35,707 bases of DNA from Nitrososphaerota archaeon (GTDB lineage: Archaea; Thermoproteota; Nitrososphaeria; Nitrososphaerales; JACQRY01), in NCBI GenBank assembly GCA_016184315.1, contig JACPCU010000002.1, forward strand, positions 1-35,707, given 5' to 3'. The notes beneath the pieces were generated by a model that did no database searches, was not told the origin of the DNA, and saw only the letters and a list, made by a program, of their open reading frames with translations. The stretch's first letter is position 1; each line of letters starts with the position of its first letter. Of this stretch, positions 1 through 7,986 are shown piece after piece. Made by a program: the position numbers and the translations under genes.

Positions 1-76
1 AACGGCTGTTGGGGTTGCCGCGCTGGCTTCACCGATTTTTCTCTTGGAGATTGAGGCTACTGCGGCCCTAGACTGA
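1..76 (+). CDS. Possible C-terminal tail of a gene entering from the left edge
   Basis: Frame 2 is open from the window edge and ends in TGA at 74-76, encoding about 24 residues rich in Ala, Leu and Val (starting TAVGVAALA). This would suit the end of a membrane or hydrophobic protein. No family can be assigned from so short a piece and the frame could be open by chance. The next 80 bp up to the HEPN gene look non-coding. Confidence 0.3.
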   Translation, partial: TAVGVAALASPIFLLEIEATAALD

Positions 77-159
77 ACCTATCCAGACAGTGCTTTCGTT
101 GCTAATGATTTGAGGATGATATGGAATGTTAATAGTAGCTACTTTCGCTACTGCTAACC

Positions 160-1002
160 ATGAAGTTGCGCTTTAGTACGCTGCCATTCGCTAACTTCCA
201 AGAGAACCTCAATCGCGCCAAGGCACTATCGAACCTAGACAGATATCTCATAGACATGTTACAAGGCGGTGAAAAGACAGCGGGTAGGTTCAATCAGCTT
301 CCTAATAAAATTTGGAAAATATTGGGAATAGATAAGATAATGAACGAAGAAATGACGAACATGCAGAGAAGAGTGGAGGAAAGACTCGCACCGAAATTTG
401 CTGCCCTAAACAAGGAGAAGATAGAGAAGGATTTGCAGAAACTGCTAATGCCCGACATGAAGCGATGGGTTAAGGTTTTCAAAGACCTTGGTTTGGTTGT
501 GGGTCAAACACTCCCAGAACAAGCACTTGTTTTGGGAGTTAGCGCATTTGAGGTGTATATGCGTGAACTTACTTCGGTCATAGTGGCAAACAATCCTTTA
601 GTCGCTGAGAGATTCAATGAAGAGATCAAGGCAGGATTTACCCTCGGAATACTTGCAGAATATAGAGATGACGCAAAGCGCACAAAGGGAGAGGTGGTGG
701 CAGATACTATCAAACTCGACCCCAATCGCCTGAAGTTGGTCTTGAAACGAATGATAGGGTGGGAACAACTATTTCCCGATCAAGAAAGTGAGCGTTTCTT
801 TGTACGAATTATCGAATCGAGAAATCTTGTGATCCATCGAGCAGGTTTGGTAGACCCGAAATTCAAGAGAGTAACCAGATATAAAGGGTCAATCGATCAT
901 CCCTTAAAGATCAGTCGTAAATACACTATTCGAGTTCTAAATTTTCTTGGTATTCTGGGGTCAGAAATACATAAGCAATGTCTTCTCAGCAAAGGCGCAT
1001 GA
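160..1002 (+). CDS. HEPN-domain protein, putative RNase or nucleotide-binding protein
   Basis: This is a 280-residue, mostly helical and highly charged protein. Near its C-terminus residues 221-226 read RNLVIH, which matches the R-N-x3-H (Rx4-6H) active-site motif of HEPN domains, many of which are metal-independent RNases in toxin-antitoxin, Abi and other defence systems. The preceding helix (about 125-150) and the residues after the motif (HRAGL) fit a HEPN four-helix fold. No signal peptide or membrane segment is visible. The ATG at 160 is the first start in the frame; no clear ribosome-binding site precedes it. No nucleotidyltransferase (MNT) partner lies beside it, so it is an orphan here. 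The gene looks more A+T-rich than its neighbours, which hints at acquisition. The HEPN call rests on one motif and the helical context; the function is inferred. Confidence 0.6.
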   Translation: MKLRFSTLPFANFQENLNRAKALSNLDRYLIDMLQGGEKTAGRFNQLPNKIWKILGIDKIMNEEMTNMQRRVEERLAPKFAALNKEKIEKDLQKLLMPDMKRWVKVFKDLGLVVGQTLPEQALVLGVSAFEVYMRELTSVIVANNPLVAERFNEEIKAGFTLGILAEYRDDAKRTKGEVVADTIKLDPNRLKLVLKRMIGWEQLFPDQESERFFVRIIESRNLVIHRAGLVDPKFKRVTRYKGSIDHPLKISRKYTIRVLNFLGILGSEIHKQCLLSKGA

Positions 1003-1314
1003 TAAAGGGTCAATCAAGTAATTCTCAAGTCAATTATTTGCTCATAATGTGTTCCCTCGATATTTTTTGTATGGTATCATAATTCGCATAGGCACGCTAT
1101 ACCTTACATCGCCAGTTCCAAACGCCACGCCTTCATTCAGTCCAATATTTCTATTCCCCGCAACGATTCTAACTTCAAACTCTGTAGACCCTACAACGGT
1201 CAAGTGTTGCATAATTCTCAAATTTAGCCGTCATTTTTCACTCTCAAAACTTTACAGAAGAGTCTGCGAAAACCGTAAAATACTACGGGCCATATTTGAC
1301 GTCCGTGGATTGGT
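1003..1314. other. Intergenic region, no gene supported
   Basis: This A+T-rich stretch between the HEPN gene and the first osmC-like gene contains only a short low-complexity open frame on the plus strand (from 1049) with no recognisable protein character. An A/T-rich box (aaaatact, about 1277-1284) lies about 35 bp before the ATG at 1315 and could be that gene's TATA box. Nothing else is recognised. Confidence 0.5.
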
Positions 1315-1839
1315 ATGATTGTGAATAATGTGGATCTGGACAAGGTCGCTAGGACTGTGGATGAGGGGAAGAAAGACAAGTCATCTCTGAAGAGGGCTGT
1401 CAAGCTGCAGGGCGAATGGAACCTTGATCCTTCCAAGCACTATCAGTTCAGGACTGAGATCCAGTATGAGAAGGGCAGGGAAGTGTTGGAGATCGATTCT
1501 CCTTCCTATTTGGGTGGAGGAGGGAATAGGCCTGGGCCTATGGCTTACTGTGTCGCTGGGATGACTTCTTGCCTCATCTCCACGTTTGCGACTGTTGCTG
1601 CGATGCAAGGAGTCAGGCTGAGCAAGCTTGCCGTCAGTTCTGAGTGCGATATCAGTTTTGCGAAGACCCTTGATGTGGCTGACAAGCCGATAACAGAGGG
1701 AATTACCATTGAAATTGAGGCGAAGAGCGAGAACGCGGACAAGAAGAGGCTCCAAGAATTGGTGAGAATGGCTGAGGAACGGTGCCCCGCCATATACAGC
1801 ATGACTCATAAGATCGATGTGAAAACAAGACTAAAGTAA
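1315..1839 (+). CDS. OsmC/Ohr-family protein (peroxide/thiol redox)
   Basis: The 174-residue protein has the OsmC-family core: a Gly-rich turn (SYLGGGGNRPGP, 64-75) leads into a helix carrying AGMTSC (Cys86), and a second Cys-Pro (Cys157) sits near the C-terminus. In characterised OsmC/Ohr proteins this Cys pair reduces organic hydroperoxides; other members act in sulfur chemistry. A family catalytic Arg cannot be assigned with certainty, so the substrate is unknown. The protein is cytosolic with no signal peptide. Start ATG 1315, about 35 bp after an A/T-rich box. A second, diverged OsmC-family gene is present at 16117. Confidence 0.85.
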   Translation: MIVNNVDLDKVARTVDEGKKDKSSLKRAVKLQGEWNLDPSKHYQFRTEIQYEKGREVLEIDSPSYLGGGGNRPGPMAYCVAGMTSCLISTFATVAAMQGVRLSKLAVSSECDISFAKTLDVADKPITEGITIEIEAKSENADKKRLQELVRMAEERCPAIYSMTHKIDVKTRLK

Positions 1840-1975
1840 CCGAAATCTGAGCAGTCTTAGTTCTCATATTCGGATACAATTACGGAAGTCAGGAGACCAG
1901 GGGGTCTGCGCGGCCCAACAAGTTAGCATGCCATGACCGAGCCCTCCTATGTTGCTCCTGTAAGCCTAGGAATAG

Positions 1976-1983
1976 TCATATAA
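1976..1983 (+). promoter_or_regulatory. TATA-like box for the ridA-like gene
   Basis: The sequence tcatataa is centred about 36 bp before the TTG start at 2016. In archaea the TATA box lies about 25 bp before transcription start, so this predicts a very short leader of about 10 nt. Inferred from position and composition. Confidence 0.45.
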
Positions 1984-2015
1984 CCCCCTCGAAATTTCAC
2001 CAGTCTGATAGGAAA

Positions 2016-2399
2016 TTGGCTAAACGAGAGGTCATAAGAACGGATAAGGCTCCTAAGCCTGTGGGCCCCTATTCACAGGCCATCAGAGCAGGGGGATTCG
2101 TGTTCTGCGCAGGCCAAGTACCTGTTGACCCAGCTACTGGGCAGACCGTGGGAAACACCATTGAAACCCAAACAGAAAGAGCCTTGGAGAACCTGAAAGG
2201 CATCTTGAAGGCATCAGGAAGCAGCCTAGACAAAGTGGTCAGGTGTACCGTCTACCTCAAGAACATGAGCGACTTCGCAGCAATGAACAAGGTCTACGCG
2301 AATTACTTCCCCAAAGATCCGCCTGCTCGATCCACGATTCAAGCTGGCGCCCTCGCCAGAGACTTGATGATAGAGATAGATGCCATCGCGCTAGCCTGA
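2016..2399 (+). CDS. ridA: RidA/YjgF-family enamine/imine deaminase
   Basis: The 127-residue protein is a canonical RidA (YjgF/YER057c/UK114) family member, which hydrolyses reactive 2-aminoacrylate-type enamines/imines released by PLP enzymes and works as a cytosolic trimer. Visible family motifs are GPYSQA (17-22), AGQVP (32-36), and the C-terminal block PPARSTIQAG with Arg105 and Glu120, the carboxylate-binding Arg and Glu of active members. The start is TTG at 2016. Its end overlaps the convergent MFS gene by 9 bp (2391-2399). A second family member at 19758 lacks the Arg, so this copy is the likely true deaminase. Confidence 0.93.
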   Translation: MAKREVIRTDKAPKPVGPYSQAIRAGGFVFCAGQVPVDPATGQTVGNTIETQTERALENLKGILKASGSSLDKVVRCTVYLKNMSDFAAMNKVYANYFPKDPPARSTIQAGALARDLMIEIDAIALA

Positions 2400-3605
2400 A
2401 CGTTTCTCTCCGACAAGCTGCTGGCTCTTCGCCAATCTCAGAGACACGAACTGCGCAAGGCTTCCCGTCAACGCGAACGTGAAGGCTCCTAGGAAAAGAA
2501 GCGAGTAGCCTCCATAGGAAAGGAGAGTCGCCGACACGATGCTTCCTACCGTGTGTCCCAGATCTATGGCCAGTGTCAGAATCGCTAGGCCCAGTGTCCT
2601 TACATTCTTCTTCAATACTTTCCCTGCGTAGCTGTAGGCTGGGGGAACAGCAGCTCCAATTCCGTAACCGTATAGAGGCATAGCCGCCCAAACGCCGAAG
2701 GGCGTTGCGCTCAACGCTACCACTGCACAGCTTGCTCCGCTCAACCCGCATCCCAAACTGATCACTTTTTTCTCTCCGCTTCTACCGGCGAGCCAGCCTG
2801 CAATGGGCCTAGCTGAGATGTTGACTAGGAATGCTAGGCTGAAGAGTAGGCTCATCTCCCAAGTCGCCATTCCTAGGACGCCTACCGCGAACAGTGGAAG
2901 GAAAGCCGTCATAGCCTCCAGCACATAGCTCACTGTCACTCTGGAATACATGTTGAGTGTGAAGTCGGGGCTGAAGATCTCTTTGACTTGGGTGGCTGTG
3001 CTCTTGTCTTGCCGTGTCTCGGGCTGCTTTCCGCCTGCTCTTCCCATGATCGTCAACAGGGTGACTGATGCTGAAACAAGTAGTAACGCTGCTGCGATGG
3101 TGAAGAGTGGTTCGAAGCTCAGTGTGGCGAGGATTATTCCTCCCAGAGCTGGTCCAAGGGTCTGCCCTGCTGGCGGCGCGGTGTAGATGTAGCCTATTGC
3201 CTGTTCCTGTCTTATCTTGACTGTCTTTACGTCCACTATGAGGGATATGATCGCTGGTTGAAAGATCGAGAAGCCTAGTCCTCGAAGCCCGTTGGCCATC
3301 AATAGGATTAGCGGCTCTTTTGAGACTGGTAGGGCGAATGTTCCGAGGGTTGTTATGACAAGTCCGAGGAGAAGGGAGAACCTTCTGCCGTAAAGGTAGG
3401 TGATGCCTGTGAGGGGGATTCTTGTCAGCAGTGACACTGCGTAGAAGGATGCGTAGATGTACCCTACTTCGAGTGGAGTGGCGCCGCCTGAGACCGCGTA
3501 TAGGCCGACGAATGGGTACACCATTGACATAGAGAAGTAGAACAGAAAGTAGATGGAGAGTGGGGCAACGATCTTTGCTAGGTCGCTGCTTGCCTGCGTC
3601 TTCAC
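2391..3605 (-). CDS. Major facilitator superfamily transporter
   Basis: This is a 404-residue integral membrane protein with about 12 hydrophobic segments in two halves separated by a charged loop around residues 190-215 (GGKQPETRQDK). The loop between the second and third segments (TYLYGRRFSLLLG) carries the basic GRR pattern expected of MFS motif A, and GPALGG (about 150-156) resembles the drug-efflux motif. This suggests a proton-coupled exporter, but the substrate cannot be predicted. Start GTG at 3605 is preceded by an aaggag ribosome-binding site about 5 nt upstream (minus strand). It is divergent from the aldo/keto reductase at 3751, with palindromes in the shared promoter region. Confidence 0.85.
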   Translation of the reverse strand: MKTQASSDLAKIVAPLSIYFLFYFSMSMVYPFVGLYAVSGGATPLEVGYIYASFYAVSLLTRIPLTGITYLYGRRFSLLLGLVITTLGTFALPVSKEPLILLMANGLRGLGFSIFQPAIISLIVDVKTVKIRQEQAIGYIYTAPPAGQTLGPALGGIILATLSFEPLFTIAAALLLVSASVTLLTIMGRAGGKQPETRQDKSTATQVKEIFSPDFTLNMYSRVTVSYVLEAMTAFLPLFAVGVLGMATWEMSLLFSLAFLVNISARPIAGWLAGRSGEKKVISLGCGLSGASCAVVALSATPFGVWAAMPLYGYGIGAAVPPAYSYAGKVLKKNVRTLGLAILTLAIDLGHTVGSIVSATLLSYGGYSLLFLGAFTFALTGSLAQFVSLRLAKSQQLVGEKRSG

Positions 3606-3614
3606 AAATGCTCC

Positions 3615-3677
3615 TTACATGCCTCTGTGACATGTCAGTTAAGGGTTTTCCGAGCGTAAACCTGTGTTTACATGCCT
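3615..3677. promoter_or_regulatory. Palindromes and direct repeats in the MFS/AKR divergent promoter
   Basis: The 145-bp space between two divergent genes holds a perfect 10-bp palindrome, tgacatgtca (3628-3637), an interrupted inverted repeat gtaaac-ctgt-gtttac (3656-3671), and a direct repeat ttacatgcct at 3615-3624 and 3668-3677. The direct repeats are 53 bp apart, close to five helical turns. The first palindrome lies between the MFS start and a weak minus-strand TATA-like element (cttaact, near 3643); the second lies about 30 bp before the AKR TATA box. These are candidate operators for a regulator acting on both genes. The regulator is not in the immediate neighbourhood. Confidence 0.45.
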
Positions 3678-3700
3678 AGGCGACAGCGAAGGATAGACTC

Positions 3701-3706
3701 TTTATA
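3701..3706 (+). promoter_or_regulatory. TATA box for the aldo/keto reductase gene
   Basis: tttata is centred about 47 bp before the TTG at 3751, predicting transcription start near 3730 and a leader of about 20 nt. That leader contains a purine-rich stretch (gaaggga, 3734-3740) positioned to act as a ribosome-binding site. Confidence 0.5.
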
Positions 3707-3750
3707 CAGACTGTTCGAATGCAAGAGAAGCAAGAAGGGAGACTGACAGA

Positions 3751-4695
3751 TTGAAGCACCGTATTTTCGGCTCAACAGGTGTAAAGGTTTCAGAAGTCGG
3801 CTTCGGCGCGTGGGCCATCGGAGGCGTAGGGTGGGGCCCAGTCAATGACGATGAGTCAGTTAGAGCCTTGAAGAGAGCCTTGGATCTAGGGGTGAACTTC
3901 TTTGATACGGCTGACGTGTACGGAAGGGGGCACAGCGAGAAGATTGTTGGAAGAGCATTGAAGGAGCACCGCAAAGAAGTGTTTATCGCGACGAAGGTTG
4001 GAAACGACTTCTACGCTGGCGGCTCCGAAGGAAAATGGCCGAAGAACTTCAGTGAAAGCTACATTAAGACTGCCATAGACAGGAGCCTCCAACGCCTGCA
4101 GACGGACTACGTTGACCTCTACCAGCTCCACAACCCGCCTGAAGACATTCTGAGAAAAGGAGAAGTCTTCAACTTCCTAGAGGATCTTAAGCGCGCAGGC
4201 AAAATCAGGTTCTACGGGGTTTCAGTGACGACTCCATCCGAAGGGGTTCTAGCCCTAAACCAAAGGGGCGTCAGCTCAATCCAAGTGGTCTACAATATGC
4301 TGGAGCAGGAAGCTGCCGAGGTCCTTCTCCCGGCGGCGAAGAAGAGGAATGTGGCGATAATAGCTAGGGTGCCGCTTGCATCAGGCTTCCTGTCCGGCAA
4401 ATACACCGCGAGCTCAGCCTTCCCCGAAGGGGACAGGAGGAAAACTTGGCCTGCGGAGAGAATAGCGGAATACATAGCCAAGGTCGAGAAACTGCGGTTC
4501 GTCACCAACAGCAACAGATCTATGGCTCAAGCAGCCTTGAAGTTTGTGCTCGCGAGCGACGCTGTTTCCACTGTGATCCCAGGATGCAAGAATGATAGGC
4601 AGGTTGAGGAGAATGTGGCCGCGTCACAAGCCGATTCACTCAGCCGGGAAGAACTTACGAAGGTTCAAGAACTCTGCGCAAAGGGCTTCAACTGA
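3751..4695 (+). CDS. Aldo/keto reductase
   Basis: The 314-residue TIM-barrel oxidoreductase shows the full AKR catalytic tetrad: Asp52 and Tyr57 in FFDTADVYGRG, Lys82 in ATKVG, and His127 in LYQLHNPP. The C-terminal region VIPGCKN (near 275) is the NADP-binding segment of the family. It would reduce an aldehyde or ketone with NADPH in the cytosol; the substrate is unknown. Start TTG 3751 is supported by the upstream purine-rich ribosome-binding site. Its last 8 bp overlap the convergent methyltransferase gene. Pairing with a divergent efflux transporter suggests a detoxification role. Confidence 0.93.
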   Translation: MKHRIFGSTGVKVSEVGFGAWAIGGVGWGPVNDDESVRALKRALDLGVNFFDTADVYGRGHSEKIVGRALKEHRKEVFIATKVGNDFYAGGSEGKWPKNFSESYIKTAIDRSLQRLQTDYVDLYQLHNPPEDILRKGEVFNFLEDLKRAGKIRFYGVSVTTPSEGVLALNQRGVSSIQVVYNMLEQEAAEVLLPAAKKRNVAIIARVPLASGFLSGKYTASSAFPEGDRRKTWPAERIAEYIAKVEKLRFVTNSNRSMAQAALKFVLASDAVSTVIPGCKNDRQVEENVAASQADSLSREELTKVQELCAKGFN

Positions 4696-5806
4696 CCTTA
4701 ATCTGGTTCCTTACTTCGACGGCAGCCAGCACCATGCTTCTGAGCTTCTCGTAGCAGCTTCTCCTAGGCACGACCTCCGCGTCCCACGTAGGCGCGAAGC
4801 CGCAGTCGCCGTTCAGCCAAAGCTTCTCAGGGGCAACGTGGCGAAGAACCCTGTCAATCCTCTTCTTGACGACTCGCACAGGCTCCACGTCAGGGGTCTT
4901 GACGTCAAGCACTCCCGCTCCGATCTCTTTGCCGCTAGGATAGTCTTTGAATACTGCTACGTCATCTTCATGTCTAGCGGAAGCCAACTCTAAGACCAGC
5001 TGATCCACCTTCAACTCTAGAAGCCAAGGATAGATACGTGCCAAAGGCCCGTCAGCCCTATGGGTTCCCTTAATGTTGCCCCAGCAGGCGTGAAGCCCCG
5101 TCTTCACACCTACTCCTGCAGAGGAGAGAACCTTGTTGATCAACTCCACTGACTTCTCGACTTCTGCAGCAGCGATCTCCTGAGGGATGTCGTCGTCAGC
5201 GTAAGTGGTCAATTCAGGTGAGTCTAGCTGAATGAAGTCAGCTCCAGCGGCCGCGATGGCCTTTACTTCAGCTACGCTCAGATTGATCAAATCATCAATG
5301 AAACTGTCCTCAGTAGGGTAAGCAGAACTCGGCTTCCAGAGACGCTTCAAAATCAGGCTCGGAGAAGCAACAGTAATCTTCACCTTCTTCCTAGTATGCT
5401 CCCTCAGAAACCTGCAGTCCCGGGCTGAAAGAGGCTCTCCAACCCACTCCACCCTGTCAACGATCACAGGCCTCTCAGCCATCGACTTATGCCTCCAATC
5501 CACTTGCTCGAACATGGTTTTCGGGCGAGCAGCGTCAGGCGCCCGTTGACCGAACCCTGTGCAGGTCTCAGCTAGATACGTGTAGAAGTTGGTTCGACCC
5601 TGCTCTCCGTCTGTGACCATGTCTATGCCGGAGTCCTCCATCTCTTTGACGGTGAGGAGCTTTGCCATCTCCCGGGTCTCTTCCAGCTCCGGGGTTGAAA
5701 TCAGGCCTTTACGGTGCTCTTGAGTGGCGTTTAGGAGCCAGCGTGGTCTAGTGTAGCTTCCGACGACTGTGGTGGTAAGCACGTCCTTTACCGAGGTTTG
5801 GCTCAT
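4688..5806 (-). CDS. Cobalamin-independent methionine synthase (MetE) family, core type
   Basis: The 372-residue protein corresponds to the C-terminal catalytic half of bacterial MetE, the usual archaeal form. Zinc/thiol-binding residues are recognisable: His239 and Cys241 in GLHACWGN, Glu273 in VLELAS, and Cys335 in LNGDCGF. N-terminal motifs VVGSYTRPRW and TDGEQGRTNF fit the substrate-binding barrel. Archaeal core enzymes of this kind transfer a methyl group to homocysteine, probably from a methylated corrinoid rather than a folate. The same fold also includes alkyl-CoM transferases, so methionine synthesis is likely but not certain. Start ATG 5806; divergent from the acetyl-CoA synthetase gene. 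Confidence 0.85.
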   Translation of the reverse strand: MSQTSVKDVLTTTVVGSYTRPRWLLNATQEHRKGLISTPELEETREMAKLLTVKEMEDSGIDMVTDGEQGRTNFYTYLAETCTGFGQRAPDAARPKTMFEQVDWRHKSMAERPVIVDRVEWVGEPLSARDCRFLREHTRKKVKITVASPSLILKRLWKPSSAYPTEDSFIDDLINLSVAEVKAIAAAGADFIQLDSPELTTYADDDIPQEIAAAEVEKSVELINKVLSSAGVGVKTGLHACWGNIKGTHRADGPLARIYPWLLELKVDQLVLELASARHEDDVAVFKDYPSGKEIGAGVLDVKTPDVEPVRVVKKRIDRVLRHVAPEKLWLNGDCGFAPTWDAEVVPRRSCYEKLRSMVLAAVEVRNQIKVS

Positions 5807-5919
5807 CTAAATCCCTTTTCCATTTGCTGGGCCACGGTGCATGGAGACCAAGGAAACTGGTTTTGCTTTGTATTCTTTGCGTAATCTTTGTTCGTTTTCT
5901 GAATAAAACCATGTTTTCT

Positions 5920-7920
5920 ATGAGGAACAATTTTATACCTCAATTTGAAGAACGGTGGAAGACTGTTTTGACCGAGCTCGAACAGGTCTTACCCACTTCG
6001 AAAGCAGTGCATCCATCCCTCAGCATGTTGAAGCAGACCCACAGGAGGAGCCTAGAGGATCCTGAGGGCTTCTGGAGCAGCGTTGCCAACGAGCTGTACT
6101 GGGCGGAGAAGACCGGCCCCATCTTCAAACCTATGGATGCTCCACCATATGGAAAATGGTTCCCGAACTGGAAGACCAACATCTCCTACAACGCATTGGA
6201 CCGTCACGTTAAGACTTGGAGGAGGAACAAGGTCGCCTACTACTGGGAGACCGAGAGCGGAGAAAAAAAGACCTTAACCTACAACGACCTTTTCAACGAA
6301 GTCAACAGGTTCGCTTCAGCCCTAAGGAAAACAGGCATCAAGAAAGGCGACCGCGTAACCATGTATCTCCCCATGGTACCCGAGCTCCCCATTACTCTGC
6401 TGGGCACCTTGAGGATAGGAGCCATGCACTCAGTCATATTTTCAGGCTTCACCGCCCAAGCCATACAGGACAGGCTGAAAGACTCCGAGTCCAGAATAGT
6501 AATTACATCAGACATCGCCTACCGTCGAGGCAAAGTCTTGGAGCTCAAGCCTACAGTCGATGAAGCAGTCAAGAACAGCCCCTCCGTAGAGAAGGTGATC
6601 GTCCTTAAGAGAAGCAACGCTCAAGTCAACATGACTCAGGGAAGAGATGTCTGGTACCACGACTTCCTTTCCACAGGCGACAAATATGTTGAACCTGAAT
6701 GGGTCGAAGGCACGCACCCCAGCTACATACTCTACACGTCAGGGACCACAGGTAAACCCAAGGGCACAACCCATAGCACAGGGGGATACATGACGTGGGT
6801 CTACTACACTCAGAAAGTCGTCTTCGACGTAAAGGACGAAGACCTATTCTGGTGCACCGCGGACATCGGCTGGGTCACGGGACACTCCTATATCGCCTAT
6901 GGGCCTCTTCTAACCGGCATAACCAGCCTCATGTATGAGGGCACGCCGGACTACCCTGCGCCGGACAAATGGTGGGAAATCGTAGAAAGATACGGCGTCA
7001 ATATCCTGTATACCACTCCGACGGCCATAAGGATGCACATGAAGTTCGGAGAACAGTGGGCTCAGAAGCATGACTTGTCCAGCCTCAAGCTCCTAGGCAC
7101 AGTAGGCGAACCCATCAACCCCGAAGCCTGGAAATGGTACTTCAAGAACATCGGGCGCGAAACAACCCCCATCGTGGACACATGGTGGCAGACCGAGACC
7201 GGGGGAATCTTGATCACACCCCAACCGGGCATTGCCCTTGTGCCTTTGAAGCCTGGTTCAGCTACCCTCCCGCTGCCGGGAGTGGAACCTGATGTGCTTG
7301 ATGAAGAAGGTAAGTCTACGAAACCGGGTGAGAAAGGTTACCTTGTGATCAGGAGGCCTTGGCCGGGCCAGCTCATGACCCTCTGGAGGGATCATGAGAG
7401 GTTCAACAGCGTCTACTTCACCAGGTTCCCAGGGCTTTACTATGCTGGAGACTTCTCCATGAGGGACGAGGACGGCTATTTCTGGCTCTTAGGGAGGGCG
7501 GACGAGGTTTTGAAGGTGGCTGGTCACAGGATCGGAACCATTGAGTTGGAGGACGCCTTGATTTCCCATGGGGCTGTTGCAGAGTCAGCTGTGATAGGTA
7601 AGCCTGATCCGTTGAAGATGCAGGTGCCTATCGCATTCGTTATTCTCAGGCCGGGGTATAAGCCTACTCAGCAGTTAAGAGACGAGTTAGCTAACCATGT
7701 CAGGAAGACCATTGGCCCCATAGCTGTGCCTGAAATGATCTACTTTGTGGAGAAGCTTCCCAAGACTAGGAGTGGCAAGATCATGCGTAGAGTCATCGGT
7801 GCAGTAGTGCAGGAGAAGCCCATAGGCGACGTGACGACACTGGAGGATGCCACAAGCGTAGAGGAAGCCACCAAGGCATATGCTGATCTCAAAGCTCAGA
7901 TGGACGCGATGAGCTCCTAG
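5920..7920 (+). CDS. acs: Acetyl-CoA synthetase, AMP-forming
   Basis: This cytosolic enzyme activates acetate with ATP and CoA through acetyl-AMP. The adenylate-forming family signatures are present: the phosphate-binding loop YTSGTTGKPKG (about residue 272 from ATG 5920), WWQTETGG (about 422), YYAGDFSMRDEDGYFW before the hinge Asp, and the C-terminal PKTRSGKIMRR (about 614) with the acyl-adenylation Lys. The open frame extends upstream to a TTG at 5824, but those residues (RPRKLVLLCIL) look non-coding, so I start at ATG 5920. A TTG at 5968 after a TATA-like box is the main alternative. Length of about 666 residues fits the family. Divergent from the MetE-family gene; followed 66 bp later by a dUTPase-like gene. 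Confidence 0.93.
   Translation: MRNNFIPQFEERWKTVLTELEQVLPTSKAVHPSLSMLKQTHRRSLEDPEGFWSSVANELYWAEKTGPIFKPMDAPPYGKWFPNWKTNISYNALDRHVKTWRRNKVAYYWETESGEKKTLTYNDLFNEVNRFASALRKTGIKKGDRVTMYLPMVPELPITLLGTLRIGAMHSVIFSGFTAQAIQDRLKDSESRIVITSDIAYRRGKVLELKPTVDEAVKNSPSVEKVIVLKRSNAQVNMTQGRDVWYHDFLSTGDKYVEPEWVEGTHPSYILYTSGTTGKPKGTTHSTGGYMTWVYYTQKVVFDVKDEDLFWCTADIGWVTGHSYIAYGPLLTGITSLMYEGTPDYPAPDKWWEIVERYGVNILYTTPTAIRMHMKFGEQWAQKHDLSSLKLLGTVGEPINPEAWKWYFKNIGRETTPIVDTWWQTETGGILITPQPGIALVPLKPGSATLPLPGVEPDVLDEEGKSTKPGEKGYLVIRRPWPGQLMTLWRDHERFNSVYFTRFPGLYYAGDFSMRDEDGYFWLLGRADEVLKVAGHRIGTIELEDALISHGAVAESAVIGKPDPLKMQVPIAFVILRPGYKPTQQLRDELANHVRKTIGPIAVPEMIYFVEKLPKTRSGKIMRRVIGAVVQEKPIGDVTTLEDATSVEEATKAYADLKAQMDAMSS
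5931..5937 (+). promoter_or_regulatory. TATA-like box near the start of acs
   Basis: ttttata lies about 34 bp before an in-frame TTG at 5968. It would place transcription start near 5960 and make TTG 5968 the near-leaderless start of acetyl-CoA synthetase. If ATG 5920 is used instead, this element lies inside the coding region and is coincidental. Confidence 0.3.
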
Positions 7921-7986
7921 AAAAGATTCCTGCAATGCTTGCTGGATCCAAATAGCTTTTCAGCGGGAGAATCTGACAGCTCAGCG

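Noticed and set aside
5824-5919. N-terminal extension of acetyl-CoA synthetase from TTG 5824
   Set aside because: The extra residues are hydrophobic and unlike the family N-terminus, and they lie in the divergent promoter region shared with the MetE-family gene.
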